DNA of 8,663 nucleotides from Deltaproteobacteria bacterium. Lineage in GTDB: Bacteria > Desulfobacterota > Binatia > Binatales > Binataceae. The notes below the pieces were generated by a model. That model was not told the origin of the DNA. It saw nothing but the letters and a program-made list of their open reading frames with translations, and did no database searches. The DNA is taken from contig JAJZAG010000151.1 in NCBI GenBank assembly GCA_021799555.1, positions 1-8,663 on the forward strand. Direction: 5' to 3'. The position numbers and the translations under genes are program-made. This document shows, one piece after another, positions 5,962 to 8,663 of the stretch (position 1 is the first letter of the stretch; every line of letters starts with the position of its first letter).

Positions 5962-7107
5962 TCACGCCACCATCCGCAGCGCATCGACGATATTCTGCCG
6001 CGCCGCCGCGCGCGCCGGCACCCACGCGCTCGCAAGTCCAATCAGCGCCGCGACGACGAGAGTTTCGGCAAGGATCGACGGCGGCATCCTGATGTCGCTG
6101 AGCGGTCCGAGCGCCACAGCACCGACCGTGAATATCTTGAGGACGATAAACGCGGCGCCGCATCCGATGATTCCGCCGGCCAATCCGATTATCAACGACT
6201 CCGAGAGCAGCAGACCGAGAATCGTGCCCGACGGAAAACCGATCGAGCGCATCACGGCGATCTCGGCGCGCCGTTCGCGAATCGACATCGCCGCCGTGTT
6301 CGCGGCGACCAGCCCGATCGTCAGCACCACGATAAAGCCCAGGATTTCGGCGAGCCGGAAAAACGTGCGGAAGTTGTCCATGAAGCTGCCGATGAATGCT
6401 GTCTCTGATTCGCTGCGCGTCTCCGCCGACGAGTTGGCGAATTCTCTATCGAGCGCCGTGATCACCCGCGGCACGTCCACCGAGCTGTCGACGCGCACCC
6501 AATAAACATCTACCAGTCCCGGCCTGCCGGCCGCTTCCTCAAGATAGTCGCGGCGGAAAATAAGGAAGTTCGGCGGCGCGCTTCCGCCCCGCATCACGCC
6601 GACGATATCGAGTGTCAAGTTGAGCGGATACATCGTGCCGCGCAGGATGATCTGCTGCCCGACGTGCAGATGAAACCGCTTCATCGTGCCGGGGCCGACC
6701 AGGCACGCGGTGCGCAGCGTCTCGAATTTTTTCCAGGCTTCCTTCGACACGCCCCAATCCGGCCACATCGCCTCGGCGGTGTCGGGATCGACGGCCAGGT
6801 TGGGAAACTGGTCGCTGACTTCGTGATAGACGCCGCCGAACCAGCTTTCAGGCGTCACCGCCACGACGTGTGGGGTCGCCGCGATGCGCTGCTTGTACGC
6901 CTCGGGCATCGCGTACGCCAGCCCAGCCTTGTTGTGACATACAATGCGCTCTGACGACGCGCTGTCCGCCAGTACCTGATTGGCGACCGCCGGCAGGCTC
7001 ACCAGCGCCGAGAAGATGAACAGCGATACCGCGATCGAGAAGATCGTCAGAATCGTGCGCCGCCTGCTGCGCGTCAGATTCTTGAGCACCAGTGCGACGT
7101 ATTTCAT
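5962..7107 (-). CDS. FtsX-like ABC permease 1
   Basis: Inner-membrane permease of 381 residues. Helix 1 is at about 19-41, following the basic segment LTRSRRRT. Then come a periplasmic domain (about 42-250), helix 2 (about 253-275), the coupling segment SIRERRAEIAVMRSIGF (275-291), helix 3 (about 294-325), helix 4 (about 345-363) and the terminal WVPARAAARQNIVDALR. The periplasmic domain differs clearly from that of permease 2: it is Trp-rich near 89-125 and has cysteines at 57 and 135. The two genes are therefore not a recent tandem duplication, and a heterodimer like LolC/LolE is the simplest reading. It starts at an ATG 24 bases after the ATPase stop. The SD is weak (a CGGAACGG-like stretch), so translation may depend on coupling. 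Confidence 0.92.
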   Translation of the reverse strand: MKYVALVLKNLTRSRRRTILTIFSIAVSLFIFSALVSLPAVANQVLADSASSERIVCHNKAGLAYAMPEAYKQRIAATPHVVAVTPESWFGGVYHEVSDQFPNLAVDPDTAEAMWPDWGVSKEAWKKFETLRTACLVGPGTMKRFHLHVGQQIILRGTMYPLNLTLDIVGVMRGGSAPPNFLIFRRDYLEEAAGRPGLVDVYWVRVDSSVDVPRVITALDREFANSSAETRSESETAFIGSFMDNFRTFFRLAEILGFIVVLTIGLVAANTAAMSIRERRAEIAVMRSIGFPSGTILGLLLSESLIIGLAGGIIGCGAAFIVLKIFTVGAVALGPLSDIRMPPSILAETLVVAALIGLASAWVPARAAARQNIVDALRMVA

Positions 7108-7131
7108 GGCCGTTCCGATGAGAGGGTTCGA

Positions 7132-7866
7132 TTAAGCCTGAGCCTGCGCGCTCTCGGCGCGCGCGGGTCCGCCTTTGCCGTCCTCGATCCCGACCAGAAT
7201 TCCCTTGTCGAGCCGGTACACCGTATCCACAAATCGTTCGGCGCGCGGATCGTGCGTCACCATCACGATCGTGCGATTGAACTGGCGGTTCAAATCGGTA
7301 AGCAGGTTCAGGATTTCCTCGGCGGACTTTGCGTCGAGATCGCCGGTCGGCTCGTCGGCCACCACGATCGTTGGGTCGGTCACGAGCGCGCGCGCGATCG
7401 CGACGCGTTGCTCCTGGCCGCCCGAGAGCTGGCGCGGATAGTGGTCCATCCGGTCCGCAAGCCCGACGATCCTCAGCGCGGTTTCAACGTGCTCGCGCCG
7501 TTCGGCCTTGTCGAGCGGAGTCAGCAAAAGCGGCAACTCGACGTTCTCAAACGCGGTTAGAACCGGGATCAGATTATAGAATTGAAAGATCAATCCGATA
7601 TGGCGCGCGCGCCAAGCGGCGAGGTCGCGCTCCTTCATCCCGGTGATCTCTTCGCCGCCGACCGAGACGCGGCCCGAGGTCGCGTGATCGATTCCAGCGA
7701 TCAGGTTGAGCATCGTGGTCTTGCCCGAGCCCGAGGGTCCCATGATCGCTACGAAGCGGCCCTCGGGTACCTGGATCGTAACGTCGTCGAGCGCGCGGAC
7801 CTCGAATTCGTCGCGCCGGTAGATGCGGACGACGTGCTCGAGGTCGATTGCGAATTTTACGTCCAT
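7132..7866 (-). CDS. ABC exporter ATPase, MacB/LolD family
   Basis: Cytoplasmic ATPase of 244 residues that would drive the two FtsX-like permeases downstream. Seen: the A-loop region with Tyr 16 (VRIYRRDEFEVRALDDV), Walker A GPSGSGKT (43-50), Q-loop Gln 95 in FQFYNLIP, signature LSGGQEQRVAIARAL (147-161), Walker B IVVADEP (167-173) with GDLD D-loop, and H-loop His 205 in VTHD. The family signature usually reads LSGGQQQRV; here the sixth position is Glu, which is tolerated. The tail after about 228 is a short Gly/Ala-rich extension. MacB/LolD-type ATPases work in mechanotransmission exporters for macrolides, peptides, siderophores or lipoproteins. GGGGAG lies 8 bases before the ATG. It follows the PadR gene by 46 bases. 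Confidence 0.95.
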   Translation of the reverse strand: MDVKFAIDLEHVVRIYRRDEFEVRALDDVTIQVPEGRFVAIMGPSGSGKTTMLNLIAGIDHATSGRVSVGGEEITGMKERDLAAWRARHIGLIFQFYNLIPVLTAFENVELPLLLTPLDKAERREHVETALRIVGLADRMDHYPRQLSGGQEQRVAIARALVTDPTIVVADEPTGDLDAKSAEEILNLLTDLNRQFNRTIVMVTHDPRAERFVDTVYRLDKGILVGIEDGKGGPARAESAQAQA

Positions 7867-7874
7867 CTGCGGTG

Positions 7875-7880
7875 CTCCCC
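7875..7880 (-). promoter_or_regulatory. Ribosome binding site of the exporter ATPase, behind a small hairpin
   Basis: On the minus strand this is GGGGAG, 8 bases before the ATG at 7866. One base upstream of it lies a mini-hairpin (7882-7893): GCGA, loop GAAA, TCGC, a 4-bp stem with a GNRA-type tetraloop. Confidence 0.6.
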
Positions 7881-7912
7881 TGCGATTTCTCGCGCGATCG
7901 ATTACCTGAACG

Positions 7913-8584
7913 CTATCTTCCCGCCGCCGCCGCGGGCACGGGCCGCGAGCGCGCGCGGCGAATTGGCGTTAGCTGACGTTTGAGCTGCGTCACGAGCCGG
8001 GCTAGTACCTCGACTTTCGCGGCGCAGACCGCAAGACCGATCTCGACCACGATTCTGTGGTAGGGACTGTCGCCCTGGCGTTTCATTTCGGCGCTGAGCG
8101 CAGTCAGGATGCGCACCGCCTCGGCGTCGTCGCGCGCGACGCGCGCCATGTGCGCCAGCGCGGCGTCGGGATCGTGATGCGCGAAATAAATCTTGACCTG
8201 TGATTCATCGAACACATACACGGGCTGCGCAGGCTCGCGCAGCGTCTTCATAAACCACGCGCGGCCCGCCGGTGAGATCGCGTAAACCTTGCGCGTGCGG
8301 CGCCCCGTCCGCTCGGTGCGCATCGTTACCATCGCGTCGCGCGCGAGCTTCTTGAGGGCGGGATAGAGCGAGCCGTCGCTGACCCGATAGAAGAAGCCAA
8401 TCGGATCCTGAAAGCGCCGCTTCAGGTCGTAGCCGGTCATCTCCGACTCCATCAGGAAACCCAGGATCGGAAATTTCACGTCAATTCGCGGCGCAGACCG
8501 GTCCGGTTCAATCGGTACGGCGGCCCGCGCTTCAAATCCGGATTGCGGCCGCGCCGCGGCCATCTTCGAGCCGAATTTTCGCAT
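7913..8584 (-). CDS. PadR-family transcriptional regulator
   Basis: A DNA-binding regulator, generally a repressor, that in this family often controls a nearby exporter and responds to phenolics or other toxic small molecules. In 223 residues from the chosen start: an N-terminal extension of about 36 residues not usual for the family, then the PadR winged helix (about 38-112) with LGFLMESEMTGYDLKRRF, the family hallmark DGSLYPALKKL (70-80), and the wing RRTRKVYAISPAGR. A helical dimerisation region of the Vir_act_alpha_C kind follows (about 118-205), then a basic, Ala-rich tail. Start choice is uncertain: ATG 8584, TTG 8593, ATG 8563 and GTG 8479 are all in frame, and none has a good SD. It is first in the five-gene exporter operon and 46 bases before the ATPase, so control of its own operon is likely. 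Confidence 0.9.
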   Translation of the reverse strand: MRKFGSKMAAARPQSGFEARAAVPIEPDRSAPRIDVKFPILGFLMESEMTGYDLKRRFQDPIGFFYRVSDGSLYPALKKLARDAMVTMRTERTGRRTRKVYAISPAGRAWFMKTLREPAQPVYVFDESQVKIYFAHHDPDAALAHMARVARDDAEAVRILTALSAEMKRQGDSPYHRIVVEIGLAVCAAKVEVLARLVTQLKRQLTPIRRARSRPVPAAAAGR

Positions 8585-8594
8585 TACGCTCAAC

Positions 8595-8624
8595 CCAATA
8601 GCTCGACTTGAGATAACGAGTCAA
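8595..8624 (-). promoter_or_regulatory. Candidate sigma70-type promoter of the exporter operon
   Basis: On the minus strand, TTGACT (8619-8624) matches five of six -35 consensus bases, and TATTGG (8595-8600) is a weak -10 element after an 18-base spacer. The region is more AT-rich than its surroundings. The predicted start point falls near 8588, only a few bases before the PadR ATG at 8584. If the promoter is right, the transcript is almost leaderless or translation begins at 8563. I found no typical PadR operator here. Confidence 0.35.
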
Positions 8625-8663
8625 TCTATCCGGCGCCATACGGTCCACGGCCTGAACGCGAGC

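Noticed and set aside
5223..6505. Plus-strand frames at 5223-5756, 5767-6408 and 6092-6505 opposite the two permeases
   Set aside because: All are antisense to conserved permease sequence, and none shows a domain.
7582..7983. Plus-strand frame spanning the PadR-ATPase gap
   Set aside because: It covers the conserved 5' part of the ATPase gene and the PadR 3' end in antisense, and its product has no recognisable motif.
1..8663. Search for tRNA, rRNA, CRISPR repeats, transposase or integrase genes and attachment sites
   Set aside because: No cloverleaf-like sequence, spaced direct repeats, or recombinase motifs were seen by eye.

Overview
The window is GC-rich, tightly packed bacterial DNA. 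Most genes have a good Shine-Dalgarno (SD) sequence 5 to 9 bases before an ATG, and many convincing but false reading frames lie opposite the real genes. I see no rRNA, tRNA, CRISPR array, insertion sequence or phage gene. Gene content and base composition fit an uncultured GC-rich Gram-negative soil-type lineage (for example Binatota, a deltaproteobacterial relative, or Acidobacteriota). That assignment is an inference and is weak. The HlyD-type adaptor does argue for a diderm cell.

Left part (1-2390). A minus-strand ATPase of the molybdate/tungstate (ModC/WtpC-like) ABC import family, with a C-terminal TOBE-like region, ends at 75. Its permease and binding protein are not in view. It is divergent from a plus-strand acyl-CoA dehydrogenase with an intact catalytic glutamate.

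Middle part (2391-3583). A minus-strand alpha/beta hydrolase of the plant-esterase/hydroxynitrile-lyase-like type has a complete Ser-Asp-His triad and converges on the dehydrogenase with 15 bases between stops. A 98-base divergent spacer separates it from a small plus-strand single-span membrane protein that I do not recognise but that has a strong SD.

Right part (3584-8663). Five minus-strand genes form one apparent operon, in transcription order: PadR-family repressor, MacB/LolD-type ATPase, FtsX-like permease 1, FtsX-like permease 2, and HlyD/MacA-like periplasmic adaptor. Gaps are 46, 24, 1 and 4 bases, and the SD of the adaptor lies in the last codons of permease 2. The layout suggests a tripartite ABC exporter with a probably heterodimeric permease, under a PadR regulator that may control its own operon. 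The outer-membrane channel would be encoded elsewhere. A plausible sigma70-type promoter lies at 8595-8624.

I found no clearly undescribed system. The most useful leads are the split, two-permease MacAB-like cassette with its regulator, the unrecognised small membrane protein, and an apparent excess of the palindrome CGATCG / GCGATCGC across the window.
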